Assembly (NCBI GenBank): GCA_902800525.1
Contig: CADCEV010000013.1
Span: 423 to 64,422 of the forward strand
DNA: 64,000 nucleotides
Direction: 5' to 3'
Source of the DNA: an uncultured Bacteroidales bacterium
GTDB lineage: Bacteria > Bacteroidota > Bacteroidia > Bacteroidales > Paludibacteraceae
Every line of letters begins with the position of its first letter. Within the stretch, counting starts at the first letter, position 1. Made by a program: the position numbers and the translations under genes. Under the pieces are notes generated by a model. The model was not told the origin of the DNA, did no database searches, and saw only the letters and a program-made list of their open reading frames with translations. This document shows positions 16,002 through 25,454 of the stretch, piece after piece.

Positions 16002-16732
16002 ATCTTCGGATATTTTCTAAACCAGGAACTGATTTTGAGGCGAATAACGCCCAAGAGCGCCTCGGAGAAGATACCGCCGCTCATTTTGCTGGTTCCCAGA
16101 ACGCGGTTGACGAACACAATAGGCACTTCGATGATCTTTGCGCCGCATTGGGAGGCGGTGAACTTCATTTCGATCTGGAAGGCATATCCTTTGAAACGGA
16201 TCTTGTCCAACTCGATGGTCTCCAGTGTGTGCCGTTTGTACGCCACAAAGCCTGCGGTGGTGTCGTGGATATCCACGCCTAATACAAAGCGCACGTACTT
16301 GGAAGCGAAATAGCTCATCAGCACACGTCCCATAGGCCAGTTGACCACGTTCACGCCGGTGACATAACGGCTACCGATAGCGAGGTCTGCTCCTTGGTTT
16401 GCACAAGCGTCGTACAGTTTGAGCAGATCCTGGGGATTATGGCTGAAATCGGCATCCATCTCAAAGATATAATTGGCTTTGTGCTCGATTGCCCATTTGA
16501 AACCGCAGATATACGCCGTTCCGAGTCCCTGTTTGCCCGAACGCTCCACCAGATCCACGCGGCCTTTGTATTTGCCCGCTATGAGCTCTTTCACGATCCC
16601 GGCAGTTCCGTCCGGCGAACCGTCATCAATTACCAGCACATTGAACTCAAGCGGCAACTCCATTACCGCCGTAATAATCGCCTCAATGTTCTCCTTCTCG
16701 TTGTAAGTAGGTATAATAACTAATCTTTCCAT
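15998..16732 (-). CDS. Family 2 glycosyltransferase, polyprenol-phosphate mannose synthase type
   Basis: 244 aa. The GT-A fold motifs are clear: IPTYNEKEN at the start, DDGSPDG at 36-42, the metal-binding D-A-D at 93-95, and GSRYVTG. The sequence resembles dolichol/polyprenol monophosphomannose synthases, which transfer mannose or another sugar from a nucleotide donor to undecaprenyl phosphate at the inner face of the membrane. The C-terminal membrane segment found in some relatives is absent. It lies between argS and the hydrolase at 16757 on the same strand, with short gaps, so the three may form one transcript. Confidence 0.88.
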   Translation of the reverse strand: MERLVIIPTYNEKENIEAIITAVMELPLEFNVLVIDDGSPDGTAGIVKELIAGKYKGRVDLVERSGKQGLGTAYICGFKWAIEHKANYIFEMDADFSHNPQDLLKLYDACANQGADLAIGSRYVTGVNVVNWPMGRVLMSYFASKYVRFVLGVDIHDTTAGFVAYKRHTLETIELDKIRFKGYAFQIEMKFTASQCGAKIIEVPIVFVNRVLGTSKMSGGIFSEALLGVIRLKISSWFRKYPKI

Positions 16733-16756
16733 AAAAAAGATATTTAAGATTTCAAT

Positions 16757-17587
16757 TTATGATTCAATGATTTTGTTGTTCAGCACATAAGTCGGGCTTG
16801 GTGTTGTGCGTTCCAGGGCTTTGAGGAAAATATCCTGGCCCGGCATGATCTCTATCTCCTCCAGATAGGATGCAACTGTCCGATACGCCACTTCGGGGTC
16901 GTTGTTCTCCAGCGACAGGTGGCAAAGCCATACGTTTCGCAGCTCGGGATGCCAGTTCCGCTCCAATAGTTCGCCGCAGACATCGTTGCTCTGGTGACCG
17001 CGGGGCGAGAGGATACGCTCCTTCAGATAGGTCGGATAAGGACCGTTGAGCAGCATGTGCTCATCGTGGTTTGCCTCGATAACCAAGTGATTTGCCGTGC
17101 GGATATAGGCTTCCATCTCTTCGTTGACGGACCCGCAGTCGGTCATGAGCACAAAGCGCTGGTCCATGTAATCGATGCAATACCCCAGACAGTCCGTTGA
17201 GTCGTGCTCGATATGGAAGGTATTGATTTTCATGCCGAAGAGTTCCCATTCCTCGCCTCTTTTGAAATAGCGCCGGCTGGTACGCAATTTCTCGCGCACG
17301 CCGTAATTGCGGTCTATTCCCTCATGAATCTCCGCCGTGGTATAGATCGGCAGATGTACGCGCTCGCCCAGAGTGCCCACCGCGCGGATATGGTCCGCAT
17401 GGTCGTGGGTTACCAGTACGCCCATGATATTCGGAAAATCCAAGCCCATCTCGCGCAGATGTTTCTGTATCGTACGTGCGGAAATGCCCGCATCAATGAG
17501 GACACCCCGCTCATGCGTACCCAAGTAATAGCAGTTACCGCTACTACCGCTCGCAAAACATCTGAATATAAGCCCGTTTTCTTCCAT
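16757..17587 (-). CDS. MBL-fold metallo-hydrolase of the YycJ/WalJ type
   Basis: 276 aa. The metallo-beta-lactamase motif THDHADH is at residues 60-66, preceded by LIDAGIS and followed by D-C-G-S and G-H-Q-S-N-D further on. It resembles YycJ/WalJ proteins, which have been linked to exonuclease activity and coordination of division in other bacteria. The start at 17587 is supported by the promoter box at 17605-17612. It is divergent from the gene at 17747. Confidence 0.88.
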   Translation of the reverse strand: MEENGLIFRCFASGSSGNCYYLGTHERGVLIDAGISARTIQKHLREMGLDFPNIMGVLVTHDHADHIRAVGTLGERVHLPIYTTAEIHEGIDRNYGVREKLRTSRRYFKRGEEWELFGMKINTFHIEHDSTDCLGYCIDYMDQRFVLMTDCGSVNEEMEAYIRTANHLVIEANHDEHMLLNGPYPTYLKERILSPRGHQSNDVCGELLERNWHPELRNVWLCHLSLENNDPEVAYRTVASYLEEIEIMPGQDIFLKALERTTPSPTYVLNNKIIES

Positions 17588-17604
17588 ATTAACAAATCAG
17601 CCTG

Positions 17605-17612
17605 CAAAATTA
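17605..17612 (-). promoter_or_regulatory. Promoter box for the WalJ-GT2-argS direction
   Basis: The minus strand reads TAATTTTGCAGG, with TTTGCACATATC and an A-run upstream. Confidence 0.7.
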
Positions 17613-17704
17613 CAAAATTTTTTTGATATGTGCAAATATTCGTGTATTTTTTTTCAAAAAAAGTACCAACGCAAAATAAATTTGCACAATTCGATTTTTT
17701 TTTG

Positions 17705-17712
17705 TACCTTTG
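17705..17712 (+). promoter_or_regulatory. Promoter box for the hydrolase-ligase-thioesterase operon
   Basis: TACCTTTGCAGG, preceded by TTTGCACAATTCG and a T-run. Confidence 0.75.
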
Positions 17713-17746
17713 CAGGCTGTTAGCACGCTAAAAAGGAATATGACAT

Positions 17747-19150
17747 ATGGGAAAGAGCAATTCAGGGGATGTTAAATCTTGGACGCTTTCCGAGAAAACG
17801 CTGGTAAATATTCTCACGGAAAATCATTATACGCCGAGCGAGTTTGCGAATTCGTTGAGTTCTCCGTCTTTCACGAAACTACTGCAGAGCGTCAAGCCTT
17901 ATGCCCCATGGGGGATGAAGACGGTTTTTAAGGCCGCCGTTTATATGCGTGTGCCTAAGTTGAACCGGCGTTTTGCGAAAGAGTGCGGGCTTGGTTTGTT
18001 TGCCGGACGCTGTTGGGAGATCCAGAGTATCACGTTCACTTATAACAGTCAGACGGTGGACGGCCGCGATGTTGTACTGTCCGGTCGCGTCACTTTTTTG
18101 AACAACAAAGACGCGAACATTCCTCACCAGGCGAAAACGATCTCGCTGCATACCCACCAGGCGTTCTTCGATCCTTCCTGGGCGCCCTCGCAAAATTTGA
18201 TGTACGTCCCGCTCAAAGTGATGTGGGATTCGGTTGTCATTGAGCCGGACTTGCAGAAATGGGGCGTCACCCACGGCATTGAGAGCGACGGCAGCGGATC
18301 GGCTATTCGCACAGCCCGCCAGATAGCCGATTGTGTTGTAGCCGCCTTAGAGATCATGCGTCAACACCATGTGTCCCTTGCGCCGGACGGCTACACTACC
18401 AACTGGGGCGGTTCGCAAGGCGCTATACCGACCCTATGCTTCGACAAATGGTACGACACCGAGGCTCCTCAATGGTTTAAAGAGGCGTTGAGACTACGGT
18501 CTTCTTTCATCGTGGAAGGTGTTACCATCGTGCCCGAATTGACGAAACACCTCTATCAGGACGGACAGGATTTTCCGCTCAAACCGGTTACTTTGGTGGG
18601 GTATCTCAAAGCTTTTACGCCGGAGCAGTTAGGCGGATACAAGCCGCAGGAATTTGTGCCGCAATGGTGGAATGACACCAAGTTCCAAGTGGACGGACGG
18701 GAGATCTCCTTCTTTGATGCTGTATGTCATTACATCCCGGAAGGAATGTTTCCTCTTTCTGACACGCTTGATTCCTATGCCGGTTTAGTCGCCCCGGATA
18801 TGCTCACGCCGGACGGACAGGTGGATCTGAACTGCCCGAAAATACAAGCGTGGTTGGAATGTCAGCGCGTGCAAAACGACCTGAGCGGCTGGACTCCTGC
18901 ACACGATATTTATATCGCCCACAGCCCGGCAGACGACATGATGCCTTACCGGTTTGCCTATGAGCAATACCGTGCGATCAGTAACGATGGTAAGAACTCG
19001 TATGTCCACATGCTGAATGTCCCGGCGATGCGTTTTGTACCTCGGGGAGGCATGAAACTGCATTTTATTATTGCCTTCATGGGGCAGATCATTATGGCGT
19101 TTGCCGAGAACCCCGAAGGCATGAAAAAGATATATAAATCCGTCCAATAA
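17747..19150 (+). CDS. Alpha/beta-hydrolase-fold protein, 467 aa
   Basis: No signal peptide. A nucleophile-elbow motif G-G-S-Q-G places the likely serine at residue 223, in NWGGSQGAIPTL; a late D-I-Y-I-A-H-S-P-A-D-D stretch could supply the acid and a H near the end (G-M-K-L-H-F) the histidine. The fold is therefore esterase- or lipase-like, with unknown substrate. It is followed after five bases by an adenylate-forming enzyme and then a thioesterase, so it probably acts on an acyl compound in the same pathway. I do not recognise a characterised close family. Confidence 0.65.
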   Translation: MGKSNSGDVKSWTLSEKTLVNILTENHYTPSEFANSLSSPSFTKLLQSVKPYAPWGMKTVFKAAVYMRVPKLNRRFAKECGLGLFAGRCWEIQSITFTYNSQTVDGRDVVLSGRVTFLNNKDANIPHQAKTISLHTHQAFFDPSWAPSQNLMYVPLKVMWDSVVIEPDLQKWGVTHGIESDGSGSAIRTARQIADCVVAALEIMRQHHVSLAPDGYTTNWGGSQGAIPTLCFDKWYDTEAPQWFKEALRLRSSFIVEGVTIVPELTKHLYQDGQDFPLKPVTLVGYLKAFTPEQLGGYKPQEFVPQWWNDTKFQVDGREISFFDAVCHYIPEGMFPLSDTLDSYAGLVAPDMLTPDGQVDLNCPKIQAWLECQRVQNDLSGWTPAHDIYIAHSPADDMMPYRFAYEQYRAISNDGKNSYVHMLNVPAMRFVPRGGMKLHFIIAFMGQIIMAFAENPEGMKKIYKSVQ

Positions 19151-19155
19151 AAACC

Positions 19156-20856
19156 ATGATAGAAGAGATGAATACTGAGACGTTGTGGAAATTCATGGAA
19201 CGCGGCATCGTTTCTGACAACAACCGTCACGATGCGCTGGTCTATTTCGGCCGCCGTGTCAGCCGCAAAACATTTATAGAAAATGTACGCCTATGGGCGC
19301 GCGTTATAAAAGGAATGGGACTCAAAGAGGGCGATGAACTGCTGCTCTTCGGACCTTCTCTGCCGGAGTTTATCTATATTCTGCTCGCGGCGGACATGGT
19401 CGGTGTGAGTGCCAACCTCCCGAACTTAATGGCTTCGCCGGAAGCCTTAGAGACCATGGTGGGCAAAAGCCGTGTCGCGTTCGTCTTCGACGGCATGGAG
19501 AAAACGATTCGTCATGCACTCCTGCGCGAGCAGTTCGAACACGTGGTCATCATTTCCGCCACGCGTTCGATGGGCTATCCGCTCAAAATGATTGCTTCGC
19601 CTCTGAACAGCCTGACGCATTTCTGTTCCCGCCACAGAGCCAAATACCTGACCGCCGACGCGGCTATCCGGCGTTTCGGGCACTATGAGGGTCCGTTAGA
19701 GGCGACGCCTGTGAAAGGCAAAGCGGCCTATGTCTTCTGCTCGTCCGGCACGTCCAACAAAGGCGTGGCAAACCAGATCGGTATGAGCGACGAAGCGATG
19801 ATCGCCATGTTCCGCAATGCCTTAGCTTTTAATGAGAACGGCAATCCTTTCTGCGAAGGAACAAGGTCTTATTGCCAACTGCCGCCTTTCGTCTGCACGG
19901 GATTCTTTGTGCTTGTTTTGGCGCCTCTTTTCCGTGGCATGACCGTCTATTTAGATCCGCGGCCAGGCGTGAAGCAGTTCACCAAGAACATCCTTGCTTT
20001 CCGTCCGCAGACCTCTCTGGCTACCGGTGCGTCGTGGGTGAACCTCGTGGACCATATTGACCGACTGATCCAAAGCGGCAAAAAGCCCGATCTCAGTTTC
20101 TTCCGCTTCCCCGTTATGGGCGGAGAAGGATGTACGCCCCAAGCCCTGCAACATATCAACGAGGTCATGCAAACCTGCGGCAGTACAGTAGCGCTTACCT
20201 CGGGCTACGGGCTCAGCGAGACGTTTTCGGTATGCACGGTGGACTACCAGCCGACCGGTTTCGACAAAGATTACTCCCGCCACGCGGTTTGTGTCGGAGC
20301 ACCTTTCCCCGGCGTCACGGTGGGAATCTTTGACGAGGACGGTAAGGAATTAGGACGCAACCAGCGCGGCGAGATCCGGGTGAAGACGCAATCCCTCACC
20401 GTGGGTTACATCAATAACCATGAGTTGAACCAAACGAAACTGCACGGAGGATGGCTTCACACACACGATTTCGGCGAATTGGATGAGAACGGCAAACTGT
20501 ATATCTACGGTCGCATGGCGCAATATATACTGGCGCCCGACGGAGAAAAAGTTTATCTCTTCGACATCGCCAACCGGCTTCGCGATGACCCTGCTGTCAA
20601 AGAGGCGTTGGTATGCCCGTTAGTAACGGAAGACAAGCCTTTAGTGGCGCATATTGTGTTGGAAGACAATCACTCCGGGACAGAGAGCGAAGTGCTCCAC
20701 CGGCTTGATCGGATCATGGCGGATTTTCTGCCTGCCGGATTGCGCATAGAGAAATACCGTTTGGAAAAGGAGCATCTGAAAATAAACATCGTCGGGAAGA
20801 TCGACCGCCATTACTACAGCCATCTTCTCACCGGCTATTACGAATTACATTCATAA
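19156..20856 (+). CDS. Adenylate-forming (AMP-binding) acyl ligase-like enzyme, 566 aa
   Basis: ANL-superfamily enzyme. The phosphate-binding loop YVFCSSGTSNKGVANQ is at about 192-207 (a variant of S-S-G-T-T-x-x-P-K-G in which Pro is replaced by Asn), and SGYGLSETF and the hinge-like Y-G-R-M region are recognisable. Such enzymes activate carboxylic acids, commonly fatty acids, with ATP to acyl-AMP and then to CoA or carrier thioesters. An in-frame ATG at 19168 is an alternative start. It sits between a hydrolase and an acyl-ACP thioesterase, which suggests recapture of the fatty acid that the thioesterase releases; substrate is inferred only. Confidence 0.82.
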   Translation: MIEEMNTETLWKFMERGIVSDNNRHDALVYFGRRVSRKTFIENVRLWARVIKGMGLKEGDELLLFGPSLPEFIYILLAADMVGVSANLPNLMASPEALETMVGKSRVAFVFDGMEKTIRHALLREQFEHVVIISATRSMGYPLKMIASPLNSLTHFCSRHRAKYLTADAAIRRFGHYEGPLEATPVKGKAAYVFCSSGTSNKGVANQIGMSDEAMIAMFRNALAFNENGNPFCEGTRSYCQLPPFVCTGFFVLVLAPLFRGMTVYLDPRPGVKQFTKNILAFRPQTSLATGASWVNLVDHIDRLIQSGKKPDLSFFRFPVMGGEGCTPQALQHINEVMQTCGSTVALTSGYGLSETFSVCTVDYQPTGFDKDYSRHAVCVGAPFPGVTVGIFDEDGKELGRNQRGEIRVKTQSLTVGYINNHELNQTKLHGGWLHTHDFGELDENGKLYIYGRMAQYILAPDGEKVYLFDIANRLRDDPAVKEALVCPLVTEDKPLVAHIVLEDNHSGTESEVLHRLDRIMADFLPAGLRIEKYRLEKEHLKINIVGKIDRHYYSHLLTGYYELHS

Positions 20857-20861
20857 ACAAC

Positions 20862-21656
20862 ATGAACCAATATACACACAATTATTCACTCACGGCAGCG
20901 GATATGGACACGCGTTACCGAATGACGCCCAATGCCGTGCTACTCTATTATCAGGACTGTTGGGCGCGCTATATGTCGTGCCTCCATCTGGCGGCTTTTG
21001 ATGTCATCAAACAGAATCGCATCTGGGTCATAACGGAGTTCAACGCGTGGTTTGAAGAACAGACAGCACTTTGGTCGGACGATATCCAAGTGACCGTTTG
21101 GAACAGCGAAGTGGGCGCACTACGTCTGTATGCCGAGTTCCGCGTGCATCGGGCGGATGGCGTGGAGGTGGCGCATGGCTACGGCTGCTGGACGCTGCTT
21201 GACATAGAGGCACACCGCCTTGCGCCGATGACGCCTTTCCAACCGCAGATACCTGTCCTGCCGGAGATGACCTCTGAGACCCACAAGAAACGTCGTTTCC
21301 CGACTGACGGCACGCCGCTCCAGCAGATCGAGCACCGTGTGAACCCCATTAACCTCGATTTCAACGGTCATGTCAACAACCGCACATACCTCTCTATCGC
21401 CATGCAGTCAGCAGACGAAGCGTTCATGGACGCGCACGCTATCCGTAGCCTGACCATCCACTGGCTCAAAGAAACTTTCTTGGGAGATACCCTCACATGC
21501 CGCCTTACTTTGTTGCCCAACGAGACCGGCGAACCCGTCTATCACTACCTCCATGCCATCGCCCGCAACGAGGCGGAAACAGCCGCGCAGGTTTATTCCG
21601 AATGGATCCCGCGCTCCGAGCAGATAGACGTCTCGGAACATGCCTCCAGGAAATAA
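20862..21656 (+). CDS. Acyl-ACP thioesterase (FatA/FatB-like)
   Basis: 264 aa, double hot-dog fold family. The second hot-dog domain carries NPINLDFNGHVNNRTY at about 161-176, with the N-x-H residues expected for catalysis. These enzymes cleave acyl-acyl carrier protein to free fatty acid. It is third in the operon beginning at 17747, five bases after the ligase gene. The end faces the MATE gene on the other strand with 37 bases between. Confidence 0.9.
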   Translation: MNQYTHNYSLTAADMDTRYRMTPNAVLLYYQDCWARYMSCLHLAAFDVIKQNRIWVITEFNAWFEEQTALWSDDIQVTVWNSEVGALRLYAEFRVHRADGVEVAHGYGCWTLLDIEAHRLAPMTPFQPQIPVLPEMTSETHKKRRFPTDGTPLQQIEHRVNPINLDFNGHVNNRTYLSIAMQSADEAFMDAHAIRSLTIHWLKETFLGDTLTCRLTLLPNETGEPVYHYLHAIARNEAETAAQVYSEWIPRSEQIDVSEHASRK

Positions 21657-21693
21657 ATAGATTCCCAGCAAATAGCAAAGGTTTGGCAAACGG

Positions 21694-23052
21694 TTAGTCA
21701 ATGGGTGTGTGGTGGATGCGGTAGAGGAAGAAGACGGCAAAAAGCATCGAAGTGAAATCAACGATGGGTTGGACCCACATGCAGCCGTATAAGCCCAGGC
21801 ACGCGTTCATTAGGAACAAAAGAGGAATGTCCAAAACTCCTTTCCGGAGAATGCTACAGACCAGAGCTTCCCGCGTGCGTTGCATGGCTTGGAAATAGGT
21901 AATAGCCGGATAGCAGATCGCCATGAAGGGCATCGCCACCACTTGTATCCGCAGGAATTGAGCGATATAAGATACCGTCGTCGGTTCCTGGGTGAAGAAA
22001 AGTGCCAGCGGTTCCGCCCACACCTCATAGACCCCAAAGCAGGCTACGGCAAATCCCACAGACAAGAGACATCCACATCGGAAGATCTCGTTGCGCCGTT
22101 GAATATTATTGGCGCCATGATTGTATGCCAGAAGCGGCAAAATACCTTGCGAAAGTCCGATGGAGAAATACAAAGGCAGGTAATCCAAACGTTTGACGAC
22201 ACCCAAAGCTGCTGTGGCTTCGGTAGCATAACGCGAGACAAAATGGGTCAAAGCCGCGACCGCCACCACCGTCAGCATGTATTGCAGGGAAGAAGGGAAA
22301 CCGACTTTGAGCATCCCTGAGAAATGCTGTTTCGCCGAGCGTAGCAAACGCGGCGAGGCAGAGATCACTCCTTTTTTCCTCCGGGCGACAATAATCGCCA
22401 TCAGCCAAACCGCCGAAAGGATGTTGGAGAACGCAGTAGCAATACCAGCTCCGGTAATGCCCATATTTCCCAATTCGGGCAACATGAGAAGAGGATCGAG
22501 TACACAGTTCAGTATTCCTCCCGCGGAGATGGCGACAGATGCCTGACGCGCCAAACCTTCCGCACGAACGAGGTTCGCCAGCACAAGGTTCATAATTATG
22601 GGCACACTCCCGACTGTAATGAGCCAGAACGTGTATTCGCGAGCAGGCGCAAGGGTAGCTTCGTCCGCTCCGATAAGCCGCAGCAAGGGTTCGTCCACCA
22701 TCGGGTAGATAACACCACATAGCAAGGCGAGCAGGAGTCCCAACCAAATCGTGAGCGAAGCCACGGAGGAAGCACTTTCCGTATCGTGTTTGCCCAAGAA
22801 ATGGGAAAACAGACTTCCTCCTCCGACTCCCGGCAGATTGCCGATCGCCGTCAGCATGAGATACAAAGGCAAGGCAATCATCGCCGCTGCCACCAGTTCC
22901 GGCTGGTTGAGCCGAGCAAGGAAGAACGTATCCGCCCAGTTGTAGAGCAAAGCGATGAGTTGGGCAATAATAGCCGGCAAACTTTGCGCGAGAACCGCAC
23001 GGAATACCAGCTTTTTCTCAAAGGTCTCTATGTCGATGTGCTTCGCCGCCAT
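21694..23052 (-). CDS. MATE-family multidrug/metabolite efflux transporter
   Basis: 452 aa with about twelve hydrophobic segments and the MATE hallmarks: A-D-T-F-F-L-A-R-L near residue 40 and a second half repeating the same pattern. Inner-membrane cation-coupled exporters of this family expel drugs or metabolites. It is the last gene of a three-gene minus-strand operon (25311 to 21694) with gaps of only four to five bases, so it is co-made with two redox proteins. The cargo is unknown. Confidence 0.93.
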   Translation of the reverse strand: MAAKHIDIETFEKKLVFRAVLAQSLPAIIAQLIALLYNWADTFFLARLNQPELVAAAMIALPLYLMLTAIGNLPGVGGGSLFSHFLGKHDTESASSVASLTIWLGLLLALLCGVIYPMVDEPLLRLIGADEATLAPAREYTFWLITVGSVPIIMNLVLANLVRAEGLARQASVAISAGGILNCVLDPLLMLPELGNMGITGAGIATAFSNILSAVWLMAIIVARRKKGVISASPRLLRSAKQHFSGMLKVGFPSSLQYMLTVVAVAALTHFVSRYATEATAALGVVKRLDYLPLYFSIGLSQGILPLLAYNHGANNIQRRNEIFRCGCLLSVGFAVACFGVYEVWAEPLALFFTQEPTTVSYIAQFLRIQVVAMPFMAICYPAITYFQAMQRTREALVCSILRKGVLDIPLLFLMNACLGLYGCMWVQPIVDFTSMLFAVFFLYRIHHTPID

Positions 23053-23056
23053 GACG

Positions 23057-24337
23057 TTATGCCATCACTTTTACGTTGTACACATCGGACAATCCGGCTT
23101 GTTCTACCCGCTGGCGAATCTGCTGAATATCTGTGGTGTAGAGTTGCAGTTCCTGCATTCGTTTGAAATAGTTTCCGCCGGAGAACGTGAACCGTTCGGC
23201 TGTGTTGCGGCGCTCCTTGATCGAGGCGTTTGCCGTAGCGATGATGTCTCCGACCGCCAGTTGAGAAGGTAGCACGATCAGTTGCTTTCCGGCGACTAAT
23301 CGCACAGCGTTCGCCCCGGCTAATGTGCCGGTAACAATCGCCTCGGTATGTCCGATGAAAAGTCCGCTCTTCTCTCCGGCACAAAGGAGATTGTTCATGT
23401 TATCCACGCGCATGTCGTTAGTCCGATAAGCCAGTGAGAGATAGCGAATGGAGTTTCCTTTGCTTCCGGCGCAAGGATCCACATATCTGGCATTCTCCAA
23501 GCCCGGCAGCAGACGCAGTTTATCCAGAGGATAATAGCTGGTCATCAGTTTGGCGTCACCGGTGTCCAGGATAATCATGTTCTCCGAGAAATCTTTGATG
23601 GCGTATTGCTTGCAGGCTTTCATCTTCAGTTTGTCGTAGTTGATCTCCTCTTTGGGAAGCGGAATGATAGATACTCCGTTGGTATTCAGTTGCTCCTGTA
23701 GTTGCCGGGACAAACTCTCTTTGGACAGTTTGCAGGAACCGGAGAAGACGCCGAAGACATCGGGAACCCGTTCTCCGCGGTATTCGGGCAATCCGCATCG
23801 TCCGTTGATACTGATACGCGGTCCGAAGGCCGGGCAACGCAGCACGCACATCGAACATCCGTTGCCGTATTTCATGCAGTTACCCATCGGTCCGGCCGTT
23901 CCGGTAGTCTCGATGAAGACATCGCCACCGAAACGCTCTCCCGAGTCGGAGAAAACCGCTTTGACGGTTCCTTCCTCATATTCCACATCGCAGATATGGG
24001 TAGAAGTGCGGACATCAATGTCCATTTCTTTTAACAAACGGCGTACGTGTGCCTCAATGGTGTTGACCGGATACAAAGTGGCATGGTGGTGTCCGGGAAA
24101 CTCCACGTTACGATGTAAAGCGATACGGTCTATGAGTTGAAAAAGTTCTCCGCCACCCAAGGCAATCATCTCTTCGGCAGCTGTGAACCGTCCGTTATTA
24201 CGCATGATTCCTCCTGCGTTACCACATCCCAGCAGCATATCGGTTTTTTCCAATAGGCAGACATCCGCTCCGGCTTTCTTGGCGGAAATAGCGGCGGCCG
24301 TTCCTGACCATCCGCCTCCAATGATTATCACTTTCAT
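23057..24337 (-). CDS. FAD-dependent oxidoreductase (GidA/TrmFO-like fold), 426 aa
   Basis: The N terminus MKVIIIGGGWSGTAAAISAK is a classical dinucleotide-binding motif (G-x-G-x-x-G) for FAD, followed by L-L-E-K. A cysteine cluster GNGCSMCVLRCP at about 160-170 could bind an Fe-S cluster or act in redox chemistry. The fold resembles GidA/TrmFO proteins but length and context differ from the tRNA enzymes. Its partner gene directly upstream encodes a ferredoxin-reductase-like protein; pairs of this kind are known in anaerobes but their reaction is not established. Confidence 0.8.
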   Translation of the reverse strand: MKVIIIGGGWSGTAAAISAKKAGADVCLLEKTDMLLGCGNAGGIMRNNGRFTAAEEMIALGGGELFQLIDRIALHRNVEFPGHHHATLYPVNTIEAHVRRLLKEMDIDVRTSTHICDVEYEEGTVKAVFSDSGERFGGDVFIETTGTAGPMGNCMKYGNGCSMCVLRCPAFGPRISINGRCGLPEYRGERVPDVFGVFSGSCKLSKESLSRQLQEQLNTNGVSIIPLPKEEINYDKLKMKACKQYAIKDFSENMIILDTGDAKLMTSYYPLDKLRLLPGLENARYVDPCAGSKGNSIRYLSLAYRTNDMRVDNMNNLLCAGEKSGLFIGHTEAIVTGTLAGANAVRLVAGKQLIVLPSQLAVGDIIATANASIKERRNTAERFTFSGGNYFKRMQELQLYTTDIQQIRQRVEQAGLSDVYNVKVMA

Positions 24338-24342
24338 AATTA

Positions 24343-25311
24343 TCAGATTTTACGAGGGTTAACTTGTTCTTTGCAACGATGAATGACATGTTTTCCGGCG
24401 GTAGTTTCTGAGCACGCTCCGCAGATTCCTTCTCCGCAACACATGGTAGCGTTATTGCAGGCCGAGAGGCGTATGGAACCCAACCCGACGGATTCGATAT
24501 ATTCCGCTATTTTGCGGATCACGTATTCGGACCCACCAACATGAATCAAAGTGCCTCCCGAGACCGCAAAACGGAGGATGGTCTCTTTGACTTCTTCCCT
24601 GAGTTGGCCGGCAGGGTCCAAGATGTTTATGGGTTTGTAATGCAAGTCGAAAAGATCGAGGCAGAACTTCGATATAGAAGCCGGGAAGCCGCCTTCGTCC
24701 AGATACACATCCACCTCGTTGTGCCGGGATTGCAGATAGCGAATGACCGCCATGGAAGGCAGGAGACCTATTCCTTTCGCCAAAACAAGAGATTTGCCCG
24801 CCTGTTGTTTCTCAATATGCCGCAGCCCTAACAAACCGCTGGTGTACGGTCCGCGAACCAACAAGGTGTCCCCCTCTGCGATGTTGGCGAAACGGGACGT
24901 TTTCACGCCCCTGAGCAAGATAGACAGGGCAATACTCCCCACGTTCAACTCCTCGTACATTACGGAAATAGGCGTGTCGAACCAAGTTTCGTCTTCCATG
25001 CGGCGGACAAAAACAAATCCTCCGGGACGTTTGACTTCCATCTCCAATTCATGCGGCACTTGCACCCGCAAAAAGACCAGATCATCGAAATGGATGATCG
25101 TAGAGACCTTGCACTCGTACGTTTTGCGTCCGGGCTTGGCTTTTCCTCCATTGCGTATCAGTTCCTGCTGTACGCAAAAGCCTCCGCTAATCTTGCAGTC
25201 GCAGAAATCGGAACCGTTCACCTGACTGCAGACGACACATTCTCCCGTCTCCGCCAGAATACAAGGGCAATAAGAACTGCTGTAATCAGCACATAAACCA
25301 TCTATTATCAT
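24343..25311 (-). CDS. Ferredoxin-NAD(P)H reductase/PyrK-like iron-sulfur flavoprotein, 322 aa
   Basis: The N-terminal 45 residues are unusually cysteine-rich (C8, then C-P-C, C-V-V-C, C-D-C), a probable cluster-binding extension. A flavin/NAD reductase region follows, with L-A-K-G-I-G-L-L-P-S-M as the nucleotide-binding turn. The C-terminal MCCGEGICGACS resembles the [2Fe-2S] motif of PyrK and sulfide dehydrogenase subunits. It likely passes electrons between NAD(P)H and the FAD protein encoded next. First gene of the operon; promoter at 25337-25344. Confidence 0.82.
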   Translation of the reverse strand: MIIDGLCADYSSSYCPCILAETGECVVCSQVNGSDFCDCKISGGFCVQQELIRNGGKAKPGRKTYECKVSTIIHFDDLVFLRVQVPHELEMEVKRPGGFVFVRRMEDETWFDTPISVMYEELNVGSIALSILLRGVKTSRFANIAEGDTLLVRGPYTSGLLGLRHIEKQQAGKSLVLAKGIGLLPSMAVIRYLQSRHNEVDVYLDEGGFPASISKFCLDLFDLHYKPINILDPAGQLREEVKETILRFAVSGGTLIHVGGSEYVIRKIAEYIESVGLGSIRLSACNNATMCCGEGICGACSETTAGKHVIHRCKEQVNPRKI

Positions 25312-25336
25312 TTGTTCACACTATAGAATCGCAGCG

Positions 25337-25344
25337 CAAAATTA
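25337..25344 (-). promoter_or_regulatory. Promoter box for the redox-MATE operon
   Basis: The minus strand reads TAATTTTGCGC, with TTGCATATGTC and an A-run upstream. Confidence 0.7.
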
Positions 25345-25418
25345 CTGCTTTTTTTTGACATATGCAAGAAAAAGACGAATTTTATACACAAAAACTTGCA
25401 TAATTCGGATTTTTTTTG

Positions 25419-25426
25419 TAATTTTG
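25419..25426 (+). promoter_or_regulatory. Promoter box for the PSD-ADH/ALDH-acetyltransferase operon
   Basis: TAATTTTGCAGG with TTGCATAATTC and a T-run upstream; the ATG at 25455 follows. Confidence 0.7.
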
Positions 25427-25454
25427 CAGGCAAATTGACTAATACCTTATAACG

